A stretch of 58,620 nucleotides of DNA from Limisphaerales bacterium (GTDB lineage: Bacteria > Verrucomicrobiota > Verrucomicrobiia > Limisphaerales > UBA11358). Below, piece by piece: positions 50,567 to 58,620 of this stretch. Every line of letters starts with the position of its first letter. Position 1 is the first letter of the stretch. The position numbers and the translations under genes are program-made. The notes below the pieces were generated by a model, which was not told where the DNA came from, ran no database searches, and saw only the letters and a list, made by a program, of their open reading frames with translations. Location: NCBI GenBank assembly GCA_003134375.1, contig PLAY01000182.1:1-58620 (forward strand), read 5' to 3'.

Positions 50567-51971
50567 GTCCCTGGCAGTCCACCTAGCGAACCACAAATGC
50601 GCCTCAGTGGTCGCGCCTGCCGGTTGTGGAAAAACCTATCTGATTTCCGAGTCAGTCTCACATACTAAGGGTTGCCAACTCGTCCTTACGCACAGCCATG
50701 CGGGCAAAAGTGCAATCACAACACGCATGCGTGACATGCGCATTCCAGTGGACCGCTACCGCGTGGAGACTCTCGACTCCCTGGCGCTGAATTACGCGCG
50801 GGCCTTTCCAAAGCTGGGGGAAGTGACGAAGGAATCATTGGAGTCTTTCAATTGGCCAGCGATTTGCCGAGGCGCAGCCAAAGCACTCGGAAAGACGCCT
50901 GTGCAGAATGTTATCCAAGCCACCTACACAGGCATCTTTGTGGATGAGTATCAAGACTGCGACAAACCTCAGCATGAGCTTGTTGTTTCCCTTGCGCAGC
51001 TTTTGCCGTGCAGGATTTTAGGTGATCCGTTACAGGCGGTTTTCAGACCACTGCATAAAGGAGAAGCCCTTTCGTGGCCGGACGCAATCAGTGCGTTCCC
51101 CCAAATCGGAACTCTTTCGACACCGCACCGGTGGAAGAATTGCAATCCCATTCTTGGTGAGTGGCTGCTGCATGTTCGGCAAAGCATCGAAAAAGGCGAC
51201 AGTGTTCCACTCCGCAATCATGGTGTTCCCGGATTAAGTGTAATCCAAACGAGCGACTACGTTCGCAAATTGACCGAGTGCCACAAGTTTCTTGATCAGG
51301 AGGAAGGTCGTATTGTGATCCTGCGGAAGTTCCCGAACGAGTGCCATGCGCTCGCTTCGAGACTTCAAAATCGTTGCGCTGTCTTTGAGGACATTCAATT
51401 GGGGGAACTCGAAAAACCAGCGAATGAAATCTTCAGACTCACCGGGCTTGATAGGACGAAAGCTGTAAGTAAATTCGCGCATCGGTGGCTCACAAACATC
51501 CCCGGCGCAGTAAAGAATGCTTGCGACCGATTGCTCACAGGAAAAGACCCCAGAACGAAGGACCCGCAAGCAATCGCCATAATCGCAAGGCTCAAGCAGG
51601 TGACGGAATCGAATGAACTTCTCGTCGTTGATGAAGCTTTGGCGCAATACGAAAAGTGCAAACCCACCTTCAAAAGTATTGAAGTCTGGAAAGGATTGCG
51701 GAAAGCGATTCAGGCTTACGATCCAAGCGAGAAGCTCACTCTGCTACAAACTGTTCAACGCCAGCGGGACACTCTTCGGCGTCTCGGTCGCAAACTGCCA
51801 ACCCGAAGCATCGCAACCCCGCTTCTTGTAAAAGGTTTGGAATGTGAGCACGCGCTGGTTTTCGATCTCGACACCATCGAATCCAACGAGAGCCTGTATG
51901 TGTCGCTGACAAGAGCATCCGCTACGCTCACCTTGCTTACAGAAAATGACTGCATTGCTCCCTTCGTTTGA
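50559..51971 (+). CDS. gajB: Gabija-like GajB: UvrD-type helicase
   Basis: 470 residues, close to GajB size. Walker A APAGCGKTYLIS (about 19-30), motif II GIFVDEYQDCDKPQHE, and the late segment KGLECEHALVFDLD with LYVSLTRASATLTLL identify a short UvrD-like ATPase. In Gabija, GajB hydrolyses nucleotide after sensing DNA ends and so relieves GajA inhibition. The 8-base overlap with the OLD gene and the matching lengths are the grounds for the Gabija call. Other OLD-UvrD pairs exist, so the subtype is not certain. Confidence 0.8.
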   Translation: MAESLAVHLANHKCASVVAPAGCGKTYLISESVSHTKGCQLVLTHSHAGKSAITTRMRDMRIPVDRYRVETLDSLALNYARAFPKLGEVTKESLESFNWPAICRGAAKALGKTPVQNVIQATYTGIFVDEYQDCDKPQHELVVSLAQLLPCRILGDPLQAVFRPLHKGEALSWPDAISAFPQIGTLSTPHRWKNCNPILGEWLLHVRQSIEKGDSVPLRNHGVPGLSVIQTSDYVRKLTECHKFLDQEEGRIVILRKFPNECHALASRLQNRCAVFEDIQLGELEKPANEIFRLTGLDRTKAVSKFAHRWLTNIPGAVKNACDRLLTGKDPRTKDPQAIAIIARLKQVTESNELLVVDEALAQYEKCKPTFKSIEVWKGLRKAIQAYDPSEKLTLLQTVQRQRDTLRRLGRKLPTRSIATPLLVKGLECEHALVFDLDTIESNESLYVSLTRASATLTLLTENDCIAPFV

Positions 51972-51980
51972 TAATTTGAC

Positions 51981-52085
51981 TCCTCTTGCGGCTCGGCGGC
52001 GACGTTACCCTCCGGCTGCGATTCGCTAAACGCTTCTCTCCGCCTCCGCTCCACTTCCTTCGCTCGCCGACCGCAGACCGAAGCC
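51981..52085. repeat. module-boundary repeat, copy E (only second hairpin)
   Basis: Ten bases after the helicase stop the element resumes at TGCGGCTCGGCGGCGACG and ends CGCCGACCGCAGACCGAAGC. The first hairpin is missing. It closes the right end of the cargo region. The rest of the gap 52086-52422 holds the paired palindromes and no gene. Confidence 0.75.
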
Positions 52086-52120
52086 AGCTAATCCGCATAC
52101 GCGGGCAAGGTGCTGAATTC

Positions 52121-52170
52121 GCCAATCAGTGATTGGCCAATTCCAGATTTTTCAATCACTGATTGTAAAA
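52121..52170. promoter_or_regulatory. two palindromic operator-like sites three helical turns apart
   Basis: GCCAATCA-G-TGATTGGC (52121-52137, perfect) and CAATCA-C-TGATTG (52153-52165, flanked by T4 and TA4). Both share the CAATCA/TGATTG core and their centres (52129 and 52159) are exactly 30 bases apart, so both face the same side of the helix. A cooperative regulator or a recombinase could bind. The nearest gene downstream is the MORN gene at 52423. Confidence 0.5.
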
Positions 52171-52422
52171 TTGCGAGCCATTCGGCTTGTCGCCTGGACA
52201 GCGCGATGAAACCTTGCTTGATTGTATGGCGGCGTCGGTCGCGTCAAGGATTCTACGGGTCGCTCACTTAGATGCTCGCGCTTCCGTTCCTCCTGTGACC
52301 CGCCCGCCGCCGCCGGGGAGTTTTGCCTCTAGGTTTTCATCGCCGGAATCTGTCTGCTCGAATGAAGATTTAACCGGTTTGCCATAATTCTACGCTGTTA
52401 TTTCTTCGCGCTTTTGCGTTAA

Positions 52423-53286
52423 ATGGGTTCATTGCTGAATTATGCGATTGTCGGTCTTGTGAATAAAACGATTGAAAAAGCCTATCACCGTAATGGTCAA
52501 CTGCGTGAAGAAGTGCCGTTGCGCATCGGTCGCAGGCATGGCGTTGTTCGTGTCTGGCACAAAAACGGGGTCCTAGCCAACGAGGAGCGCTATCAAAATG
52601 GTCTGCTTCACGGCGTCTGTCGCCAGTGGAATGAAGCCGGACGGTTGCTGGGCGAATATCGCATGGCTCATGGCACGGGCGTTCAACGCACCTGGCACGA
52701 GAATGGCCGGTTGCAATTGGAATTTTCCACCGTGCGCGGTGATTTTTCAGGACGCTATCGCTTGTGGTTGCACGATGGCGCATTGCTGTCCGAGGACATT
52801 TATTTGCACGGTCGTTCCGTGAACGCCGAGCAATATCACGCGGCCCGCGCAAAAGACAAATCGCTGCCCATTCTGAACGGCGAGTTCGTCAAGCCTTTGC
52901 CCGAAACCATCGCCACGGATAAACACGCCCATGAAGTTTTCGTCCGTTTCCTTTTGGCGCACAAGCGTTGTTCCGAGGCGCGGAAGTGGCTTGAAAGCGG
53001 CGGCAAGGCCGTGCGCTCGCTTGGACGATTCAAACGCAAGGATGATGCCTTGAAATTTGTTGCCGCGCTTTACGAAGCAGGCGCGACCGAGGTGATCGCG
53101 CCCGACATCTACGATGGCAAAGCCGGCGCTCAATTCGCTGATTGTCTTTTGGTGAAGCTGCCGAAATTTGCTGCCAAGCGGAAAGCCATCCGCAAAGTTT
53201 GCGGGCAGTTGTCGAAGCGCAAACTTGGGGCTTTTCTGCCGGACAAAGACTTTGGCGAAACGCATCTGTATCTTTCGCTGGCCTGA
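52423..53286 (+). CDS. MORN-repeat (YwqK-like) protein
   Basis: 287 residues. Residues about 18-140 hold five to six MORN-type units of the form YHxNGQL-RxEVPL-xxGxxHG (AYHRNGQLREEVPL, VWHKNGVLANEERY, TWHENGRLQLEF). The C-terminal 140 residues are helical and basic (KFAAKRKAIRKVCGQLSKRK). YwqK-type proteins are often labelled antitoxins, but that is family habit, not evidence. It is convergent with the ClpB-like gene (1 base between stops) and stands at the border of cargo and transfer genes. Confidence 0.7.
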   Translation: MGSLLNYAIVGLVNKTIEKAYHRNGQLREEVPLRIGRRHGVVRVWHKNGVLANEERYQNGLLHGVCRQWNEAGRLLGEYRMAHGTGVQRTWHENGRLQLEFSTVRGDFSGRYRLWLHDGALLSEDIYLHGRSVNAEQYHAARAKDKSLPILNGEFVKPLPETIATDKHAHEVFVRFLLAHKRCSEARKWLESGGKAVRSLGRFKRKDDALKFVAALYEAGATEVIAPDIYDGKAGAQFADCLLVKLPKFAAKRKAIRKVCGQLSKRKLGAFLPDKDFGETHLYLSLA

Positions 53287-53287
53287 G

Positions 53288-54196
53288 TCACAGCACAATC
53301 AGGCAGTCGCGCATTTCGTCCAAGGTCAGCGCGCCGCTGGCCGGGCGTTCTTGCAACAGGCATTCCGACACGGCATCGCCGACCAGCTTCTCAACCGCGT
53401 CGCGCATCGGACGCGCTCCCAGCTTCGGATGAAAACCTTTGCGCACGAGAAACGGCAAAACCGTTTTGTCCAGTTCGAGTTTGTGTCCGCGTTCCCGGAG
53501 GAATTCGATCTCACGCGCAATGAATTTCTCCGCAATCTCCAACTGGTGTTCGTAACCCAGACGACGAAACACCAGTTTTTCATTCACGCGCGCGAATATT
53601 TCCGGGCGCAGGGATTGTTGCGCCCGCGTGAGGACGTGACGTTCCAGCGTCGCGTCATTGGAATGTTGGAGGCTCATCAATTCTGCCGAGCCGATGTTTG
53701 ACGTGAGCCAGATATAATAGTTGCTGAAGTCCAGCGTCTGACCGGTCGCCACCGTGATCCGCGCCGCGTCCAGCAGTTGCAGCAGGATGTCCAGCACACG
53801 CGGGTGCGCTTTTTCTGCTTCGTCAAACAGGAGCGAGCCTTCTGCCGCGCGCTCGCGCACTCCGCCCAAATAACCAACTTCGCCAAGCCGTGCGCCGAGC
53901 AGCAGGCCGAGCGATTCTTGATTCTGAAACTCCGACATATCGAAGCGGAATAATTGTCCCGGCCCGAAAATTTGATTTGTCGTCACAATCACCGTTTCCG
54001 TTTTGCCGACGCCCGTCGGCCCGAGCAGCAGAAAACTTCCGCGCGGACGGCCGGGCTTCGTCAGGCCGAATTCGCCGCGTTGCACCGCTGAGACGATGCG
54101 CGGCAGCACTTGGGACTGCCCGCGGATTTCGTGTGGCAGCAGCGCGTTCAGTTTCTGGAGCTTGTTAAGTTTGTTTGTGTCTATGTTTTTATTCAT
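53288..54196 (-). CDS. ClpB/ClpA D2-like single AAA+ ATPase
   Basis: 302 residues: Walker A LLLGPTGVGKTETVI (about 56-70), FDMSEFQNQES, Walker B SLLFDEAEKAHPRVLD, sensor-1 WLTSNIGSAEL and the small domain KGFHPKLGARPMRDAVEKLV with sensor-2 GARPMR. It corresponds to the second AAA domain of ClpB alone, without N-domain, D1 or middle coil. It is read divergently from the pilus operon 132 bases away, so a job in assembling or remodelling the secretion machinery is possible, and defence is another option. Confidence 0.78.
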   Translation of the reverse strand: MNKNIDTNKLNKLQKLNALLPHEIRGQSQVLPRIVSAVQRGEFGLTKPGRPRGSFLLLGPTGVGKTETVIVTTNQIFGPGQLFRFDMSEFQNQESLGLLLGARLGEVGYLGGVRERAAEGSLLFDEAEKAHPRVLDILLQLLDAARITVATGQTLDFSNYYIWLTSNIGSAELMSLQHSNDATLERHVLTRAQQSLRPEIFARVNEKLVFRRLGYEHQLEIAEKFIAREIEFLRERGHKLELDKTVLPFLVRKGFHPKLGARPMRDAVEKLVGDAVSECLLQERPASGALTLDEMRDCLIVL

Positions 54197-54283
54197 CCCC
54201 CACTTCTAGCAGGAATCCTTTTTTAAGATGTGTGCCACGCACGCCATCGCGGTTTTTACTTCAGGCAGAGTAGGCGCGTAATG

Positions 54284-54300
54284 CAGCGAATGAATCGCTG
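54284..54300. promoter_or_regulatory. inverted repeat upstream of the virB2-like gene
   Basis: CAGCGA-ATGAA-TCGCTG, a perfect 6-bp inverted repeat 28 bases before the pilin ATG and about 88 bases before the divergent AAA gene. It may be an operator or a leader hairpin of the transfer operon. No convincing -10/-35 pair was found by eye. Confidence 0.4.
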
Positions 54301-54328
54301 ACCGAAACATAAAAACAAAACAACGCGT

Positions 54329-54688
54329 ATGAAGATCATCAAACACATCCATCCGAAAATCCGTTCGCGGCTGCCGTCGTTCCTCGTGGCCGCCGCCGTC
54401 CTAGCCCTTAACACCATCCCGGCTTGGGCGCAGTCCACCACGTTCAGTTCCACCGACCTCAAGACCGGCATCAGCAACAGTCTCGCCGTAATCATGATGT
54501 TCGGTTTCGTGCTCGGCATTTCGTGCGTCATCTACGGCGGCTTCGCCATCCGGCGTGGCGACGTTGACCAGGGCAAGATGTCCATCATCGGCGGCGCAAT
54601 CATCGCGGCTGCTCCGGCGGTCATTTTCGCCTTCTTCAAAATCTTCGGCCTCGACTCCAACAGCGCCGTCGGCGTCGGCACCTTCTAA
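54329..54688 (+). CDS. virB2: VirB2/TrbC-type conjugative pilin
   Basis: 119 residues. A long signal peptide (FLVAAAVLALNTIPAWAQ) is followed by a mature part with two membrane segments (LAVIMMFGFVLGISCVIYGGF and MSIIGGAIIAAAPAVIFAFF) separated by a short charged loop (RRGDVDQGK), the layout of VirB2/TrbC pilin. It would be polymerised into the mating pilus. First gene of the secretion operon, with no clear Shine-Dalgarno sequence. Confidence 0.78.
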   Translation: MKIIKHIHPKIRSRLPSFLVAAAVLALNTIPAWAQSTTFSSTDLKTGISNSLAVIMMFGFVLGISCVIYGGFAIRRGDVDQGKMSIIGGAIIAAAPAVIFAFFKIFGLDSNSAVGVGTF

Positions 54689-54723
54689 ACCTGCACCGCA
54701 CCAACCCCCAACCGCCCACGAGC

Positions 54724-55071
54724 ATGAAATCCGAACTGCGATTCACCGAAACCAACGCCGCGACCGATTCCAAAGGCCGCACCTGGGGTCTGGAAGGCGG
54801 CTTGTTCTGGTGGCTCGTGGGCGGTGTCGGCGTGGCCATCACGGTGTTCTTCGTCCTGCTCGTGATGATGAACACCTCCTTGTTGACGGCCTTCCTCGCC
54901 GCGCTCGTGCCGCTCGGTATTTGCCTCGCCTACATTTTCGGTTTCCGTCAAGGCAAGCCGCCCGGCTACGACCGCGATTGTTTTGAACATTGGTTTTCCG
55001 GCGGCGGGTTCGCCCCCGAAATTCAAACCATCCACTCATGCAAACATCCATTGGTGGAGGCCAGACCATGA
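54724..55071 (+). CDS. virB3: VirB3/TrbD-like inner-membrane protein
   Basis: 115 residues with two close membrane helices (WWLVGGVGVAITVFFVLLVM, LLTAFLAALVPLGICLAYIF) and soluble ends, between the pilin and VirB4-like genes where VirB3/TrbD belongs. VirB3 anchors VirB4 at the inner membrane. Sequence similarity to VirB3 is weak by eye, so the name rests on size, topology and order. The stop overlaps the next ATG (ATGA). Confidence 0.65.
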   Translation: MKSELRFTETNAATDSKGRTWGLEGGLFWWLVGGVGVAITVFFVLLVMMNTSLLTAFLAALVPLGICLAYIFGFRQGKPPGYDRDCFEHWFSGGGFAPEIQTIHSCKHPLVEARP

Positions 55072-55370
55072 ATGCCGGCGCACTGAATCATCTTGAATTG
55101 CTGCGGCGGACGTTGCTTGGCCAGCTTCAAACTGCCGATGTCAATCTGCGCGCCGGGCTGCACCAGCACGGCATGGATGCCATCGTCCGCGCCCATCTGG
55201 AACGGGCGCTCGCCCACATCCGCGAAGCCTCCATCGCGGTCAACGAGCAAACCAAAGTCCGCACCGTTCAGGAACTGGCCGACCAGCTTTCGCGCATTGA
55301 ACAAATGCAGGCCGACCTGCGCGCCCAACAAACGCCCGCTGACGAACCCTCAACCTCAATCCATGTCTGA
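55068..55370 (+). CDS. small helical hypothetical protein between virB3 and virB4
   Basis: 100 residues from ATG 55068, overlapping the preceding stop by 4 bases. Predicted helical and coiled-coil-like (MDAIVRAHLERALAHIREAS, VQELADQLSRIEQMQADLRA), no signal peptide or membrane helix. It is probably a cytoplasmic partner of the VirB4-like ATPase whose ATG comes 3 bases after the stop. Family not recognised. Confidence 0.65.
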   Translation: MNAGALNHLELLRRTLLGQLQTADVNLRAGLHQHGMDAIVRAHLERALAHIREASIAVNEQTKVRTVQELADQLSRIEQMQADLRAQQTPADEPSTSIHV

Positions 55371-55373
55371 CCT

Positions 55374-58088
55374 ATGTTTGAACGCGCTCCCAACGGTTTT
55401 TTTGTCCGCAACCTGATTGTCTTCAATCTGCTCCGGCGCGGTGGTTATGTGGCGAAGGGCTTTGTCTTTGAAGCGCCCGACCTCACCAATAGCCAGGTCG
55501 CCGACCTCAACGATTTTCAGGATCAACTCTGTCTCCTGCTCGCCTCGCTTCACGAGAACCAGCGGCTGCAAGTGCAATACTTCTGCGATTCCGATTACAA
55601 GGGGGAATTGCTGCGCTACCAACAGGAGACGGAGAAGTTTTCCAATGTCTGGACCATACGCACCCGCAACGAACGGTTCGCGCGCTACTGGCAGGCCATG
55701 TCCGAACGCAAACTCCGCCGTCAGCGCGTCATTATCTACATCTCGCGCTCGCTGGAAAACGTTCCGAAATCCTTCCAGTCCGCCGCCGCCCGGCGCGACT
55801 ACTACCACACGCTGCTCGACCAGCTTGAAACCGAGTTCGACCACGTCCACCGGCTCTTGCTCGAAATCTTCGGCTCCGGCGGCGCGCGCATCCTGCCGAT
55901 GAATGACCTCGACCATTTCCGGCATTACAAACGGTTTCTCAATCCGTCGCTCAACGACCGTTTCGATTACGACCCGGCGGACGGTTTTGAACCCGAACTT
56001 TCGATTCAGGAAAATTGCTGGCACAGCGAAGGCAACGGCCAGTCCGACTTCGGCTTCTTCCTCGACGGCCATTATCACAGCGTCATCGTGCTCACTCGCT
56101 GGCCGCGCACGACGTATCCCGGCATCATCCAGCGCCTCACCAATCTGCGGTTGCTCGATTATACCGTCACCGTGAATGTTGATCCGCTCCCGATTTCACA
56201 GGAAATCCACAAGGAGGAAAAGGAGCACGACCGCGTGGCCGGCGACTACGCCAGCGAAAAGAAAATCTCCCTGCTCACGGTCATGGAAAAGAAGCAGAAG
56301 AAAATCCACGCGTTGATGCAGGGACAAACAATTCCATTCCGCGCCATGTTCGCCATCCGCGTCTGGGACAAGTCCCGCGACGGTCTCAACGCCAAGTCCG
56401 GGGCCATCAAGAACGCCATCAACTCGATGAACTCGGCGCAATACTTCGAGAGCAACCTGCCCAGCACCTCAAGAAGCCTTTTCTTCCAGACCTGGCCGGG
56501 CTGGACATGGGGACGTTACGAGCATCGCAAACTTTATTCCGAGCACCGTTTCCTGGCGGACATGCTGCCGGTGTCCAGCACCTTCACCGGGCACTTGGCA
56601 ACGGCGGAGGCAATTTACGACGGGCCGCAGGATAATCTCATCGGCATTGAGACGTTCTCCGGTTCGCAGGACAATAAATCTCCACAACACGCGGTTCTGC
56701 TGGGCATGTCGGGGGCGGGGAAATCGGTCACGGTTTGCGACCTGCTTTCGCAAACCGAAGGTTATTTCGGTTACACCGTCATCATCGAAGAAGGTCTGTC
56801 CTACGGCATCTACACCGCGACCGTCGAGGAAGGCGCGCGGCCCATCATCATTCATCCCGACGGCGACCTGACCATCAATTATCTCGACACGAAGGGACTA
56901 CCCCTCACGCCCGACCATTTGTCGGCGGCAACCGCGCTTGTGGCACGGATGATTGGCACCAGCTCGCAGGAAGATAAACAGATGCTACGGCAGGCGCAAA
57001 TCGCCAAGTATCTGAACCTGCTTTACGAGGATTCGTTCCAGGACTGGCAGAAGAAGCGCCACGACCAGTTGCTCGATATCGCCCGGCACGCGATGGCGTT
57101 GCAGAATTTTCGCGCCGAAAAAATGCCGCCCGGCGCGACCACCCTCGAAACTTTTGCGGACTTCCGCGACTGGAAAGCGGCCCACCCGGACGAAGCGGAA
57201 GAATATCAGCGCCAATTCGAGGAACCGGCGGTGTTGAAATTCCTGAAAGACCCCCGGACCAGCAAGGAAGTCCGCAATCTCGCCTTTGCCCATTTTACGC
57301 CGGATGAATTCCCGACGCACCGGATGCTTCAGGAGTTGATGATGCTCGACCCGATGGGCGGCGAACGCGACCAGATCATGGAAATCGCCACGCTGATTCT
57401 GCCGTGGTGTCGCGACGGCAACTACGGCTGCCTGTTCGACGGCACGAGCAATCTTTCGCTCACCGGCAAAATCGCCCACTTCGAGTTGGGCTACATCCCG
57501 GAGTCCGCGAAGGAGCTGAAGGCTGCCGCCGGTTTTCTCATCACCAACCACGCGCGCAAGCACATCATGACGCTGCCGCGCGCGATTCGGAAACGGAACA
57601 TCTACGAGGAGGTCGCCCGCTTCCTCGACATTCCCGGCGGTCAGGAAATCGTCCAGGAATCTTACGCGCAGCTTCGCAAATTCAATTGCTGGAACATTTC
57701 CATCGTGCAGCAGTATGCGCGCTTCAAACAGTCGCGCATCCGCTCCGCCGTGTTTGGAAACAGCCGTCAGTTTTTCATCATGCGCCAGAACGACCGCGCT
57801 GATCTGGATGACATGGGCAAGGACATCGCGCTGCCCGAAGTGACGCAGCACGCCATCATGAACTATCCGCTGCCCGACCACCAAACCGGCCAGAAGTATT
57901 CGCCGTTCACTTACCTGCACACCGACGCGACGCGCAACCTCTGCGGCACGGTCCACAACGTCGCGTCGCCGGAGATGCTCTATTGCAGTTCGTCCAGTGG
58001 CGAACATTTCGACAAACGCGCCCGCGAACTTCGCAAAAGTCCCAACATCGTCGAGGGCATCATCGCCCACGCCAATCCACCCAAATAA
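55374..58088 (+). CDS. virB4: VirB4/TrbE secretion ATPase
   Basis: 904 residues. An N-terminal region of 430 residues (partly basic, KEEKEHDRVAGDYASEKK) precedes the RecA-like ATPase with Walker A LLGMSGAGKSVTV near 442-454, followed by VIIEEGLSYGIYT. The end region NISIVQQYARFKQSRIRSAV and FIMRQNDRADLDDM is typical of VirB4/TraC/TrbE proteins. It powers pilus assembly and substrate transfer at the inner membrane. Longer than average VirB4 (about 800). Confidence 0.88.
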   Translation: MFERAPNGFFVRNLIVFNLLRRGGYVAKGFVFEAPDLTNSQVADLNDFQDQLCLLLASLHENQRLQVQYFCDSDYKGELLRYQQETEKFSNVWTIRTRNERFARYWQAMSERKLRRQRVIIYISRSLENVPKSFQSAAARRDYYHTLLDQLETEFDHVHRLLLEIFGSGGARILPMNDLDHFRHYKRFLNPSLNDRFDYDPADGFEPELSIQENCWHSEGNGQSDFGFFLDGHYHSVIVLTRWPRTTYPGIIQRLTNLRLLDYTVTVNVDPLPISQEIHKEEKEHDRVAGDYASEKKISLLTVMEKKQKKIHALMQGQTIPFRAMFAIRVWDKSRDGLNAKSGAIKNAINSMNSAQYFESNLPSTSRSLFFQTWPGWTWGRYEHRKLYSEHRFLADMLPVSSTFTGHLATAEAIYDGPQDNLIGIETFSGSQDNKSPQHAVLLGMSGAGKSVTVCDLLSQTEGYFGYTVIIEEGLSYGIYTATVEEGARPIIIHPDGDLTINYLDTKGLPLTPDHLSAATALVARMIGTSSQEDKQMLRQAQIAKYLNLLYEDSFQDWQKKRHDQLLDIARHAMALQNFRAEKMPPGATTLETFADFRDWKAAHPDEAEEYQRQFEEPAVLKFLKDPRTSKEVRNLAFAHFTPDEFPTHRMLQELMMLDPMGGERDQIMEIATLILPWCRDGNYGCLFDGTSNLSLTGKIAHFELGYIPESAKELKAAAGFLITNHARKHIMTLPRAIRKRNIYEEVARFLDIPGGQEIVQESYAQLRKFNCWNISIVQQYARFKQSRIRSAVFGNSRQFFIMRQNDRADLDDMGKDIALPEVTQHAIMNYPLPDHQTGQKYSPFTYLHTDATRNLCGTVHNVASPEMLYCSSSSGEHFDKRARELRKSPNIVEGIIAHANPPK

Positions 58089-58106
58089 ACCAAAATCAAA
58101 ACGCTC

Positions 58107-58526
58107 ATGAAAAAATTATACATTCAATTCATCCTTCTTGCCTGTGTCGTGTGCCTGTTCACGGGCTGCGCCGCTGTCACCCGACCCGTCACTGATGTGG
58201 CATTAGGGGCAGGCGGCGCGGCTCTCGGCGGCGAACTTTCCCACAACAATCCGATGGCCATCGCGGGCGGTGCGGCGGGCGGGGTCCTGCTTGGCGAAGG
58301 ACTTCACTACGCCAACAGCAAGCAGAACGACAAGTCCTACCAGACCGGCTACGACAAGGGCCGTAGCGATGCCGTGAAACAGCAATACTGGCTTTACGTC
58401 TCCATGCAGCAGGCCAGGGCCGGTAATGAAGGCCGGGTCCGGCTTTATGAAGTGCATCTGCCGGAGCAGACCATTGACGGCGTGATTTTCAAACCCACAA
58501 CCCAATTTCTCCGCATCGAACAATAA
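58107..58526 (+). CDS. conjugal-transfer lipoprotein with glycine-zipper segment
   Basis: 139 residues. The signal peptide ends in a lipobox (LFTGC, Cys at about 21), so the protein is lipidated, probably in the outer membrane. Gly/Ala-rich stretches (VALGAGGAALGG, AIAGGAAGGVLLGEGL) resemble a glycine zipper. It may fill the place of VirB7/TrbH-like lipoproteins in the secretion operon, 18 bases after virB4. Confidence 0.72.
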   Translation: MKKLYIQFILLACVVCLFTGCAAVTRPVTDVALGAGGAALGGELSHNNPMAIAGGAAGGVLLGEGLHYANSKQNDKSYQTGYDKGRSDAVKQQYWLYVSMQQARAGNEGRVRLYEVHLPEQTIDGVIFKPTTQFLRIEQ

Positions 58527-58553
58527 ACAAACAACAACAGTGAAAGGAAAAAT

Positions 58554-58620
58554 ATGAAAAAACTAATCGTAGCAGCCCTCATCGCCCTGCCGCTGGCATT
58601 CTCCGCCCGCGCGCAGTGGA
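58554..58620 (+). CDS. 5' end of a secreted VirB5/TrbJ-like protein (cut by the window edge)
   Basis: The ATG at 58554 follows a good ribosome site (GAAAGGA) and opens a typical signal peptide (MKKLIVAALIALPLAFSARAQ). After VirB2-3-4 and a lipoprotein the expected gene is VirB5/TrbJ, a periplasmic pilus-tip protein, but only 22 codons are visible. Confidence 0.55.
   Translation, partial: MKKLIVAALIALPLAFSARAQW

Noticed and set aside
1..58620. CRISPR arrays, tRNA, rRNA, complete insertion sequences, integrase.
   Set aside because: Looked for regular repeat-spacer units, cloverleaf-like segments and transposase or recombinase motifs. None were found, though divergent or partial ones could be missed by eye.

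Overview
This 58.6-kb window is the interior of a conjugative element (an integrative element or plasmid; no ends, integrase or replication gene are visible) that carries about 48 kb of anti-phage and DNA-conflict genes between two halves of its transfer machinery. The left edge (about 0-3.8 kb) holds a traK-traL-traM-like set and a VirD4/TraG-type coupling protein, in the same order as the IncP Tra1 leading genes plus TraG. The right edge (about 52.4-58.6 kb) holds a MORN-repeat protein, a ClpB-like AAA protein and the start of a VirB/Trb secretion operon (pilin VirB2, VirB3, a small protein, VirB4, a lipoprotein and the first codons of a secreted VirB5/TrbJ-like protein). All transfer genes read rightward. 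The host is probably a GC-rich Gram-negative of the Verrucomicrobiota/PVC type. This is an inference from overall protein style, lipoprotein and pilus genes and sparse Shine-Dalgarno sequences, and no marker gene settles it.

Cargo, left to right. (1) 3987-20027, minus strand: an XRE-HTH/SNF2/DUF3883 helicase, two tiny coupled ORFs, a HEPN-motif protein, a DUF1156 (COG1743) adenine methylase, a DUF499 (COG1483) AAA+ ATPase, then a STAND/NACHT-type NTPase with a nuclease-like N-terminus and HEAT-like repeats. (2) 20095-26599, plus strand: a Pycsar pair (cNMP-binding TIR effector plus class III cyclase), then a PLD-fold protein, an unknown protein and a possible UDG-like protein. Modules 1 and 2 share one compact divergent promoter with an operator. 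(3) 26.8-32.5 kb, minus strand: the wreck of a type I restriction locus. An hsdS 3' scrap is followed by Abi_C/unknown/UvrD genes, a coiled-coil membrane protein and an Nmad3/Nmad2 pair, and each of these three cassettes is followed by a fragment that looks like the first codons of hsdR. (4) 33.1-42.1 kb, plus strand: an AbiEi-like regulator with an operator, then Hsp70-TPR, UvrD-like helicase, SNF2 helicase and a second Hsp70/actin-fold ATPase. I recognise no named system with this composition and consider it the best candidate for an undescribed one. (5) 42.6-46.9 kb: a bacterial ubiquitin-like pair (triple Ubl fused to an E2-like domain; JAB peptidase fused to E1), divergent from an XRE repressor plus ImmA/IrrE peptidase resembling CapH/CapP. 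(6) 47.2-52.0 kb: a TM0106-type RecB-like nuclease and a Gabija-like gajA-gajB pair.

A roughly 240-bp GC-rich element made of two long imperfect hairpins occurs five times (about 26.6, 32.8, 42.3, 47.0 and 52.0 kb), each time in the gap between two cargo modules and never inside one. The island therefore looks assembled, or kept exchangeable, through these repeats. No CRISPR array, tRNA, rRNA or complete insertion sequence was seen.
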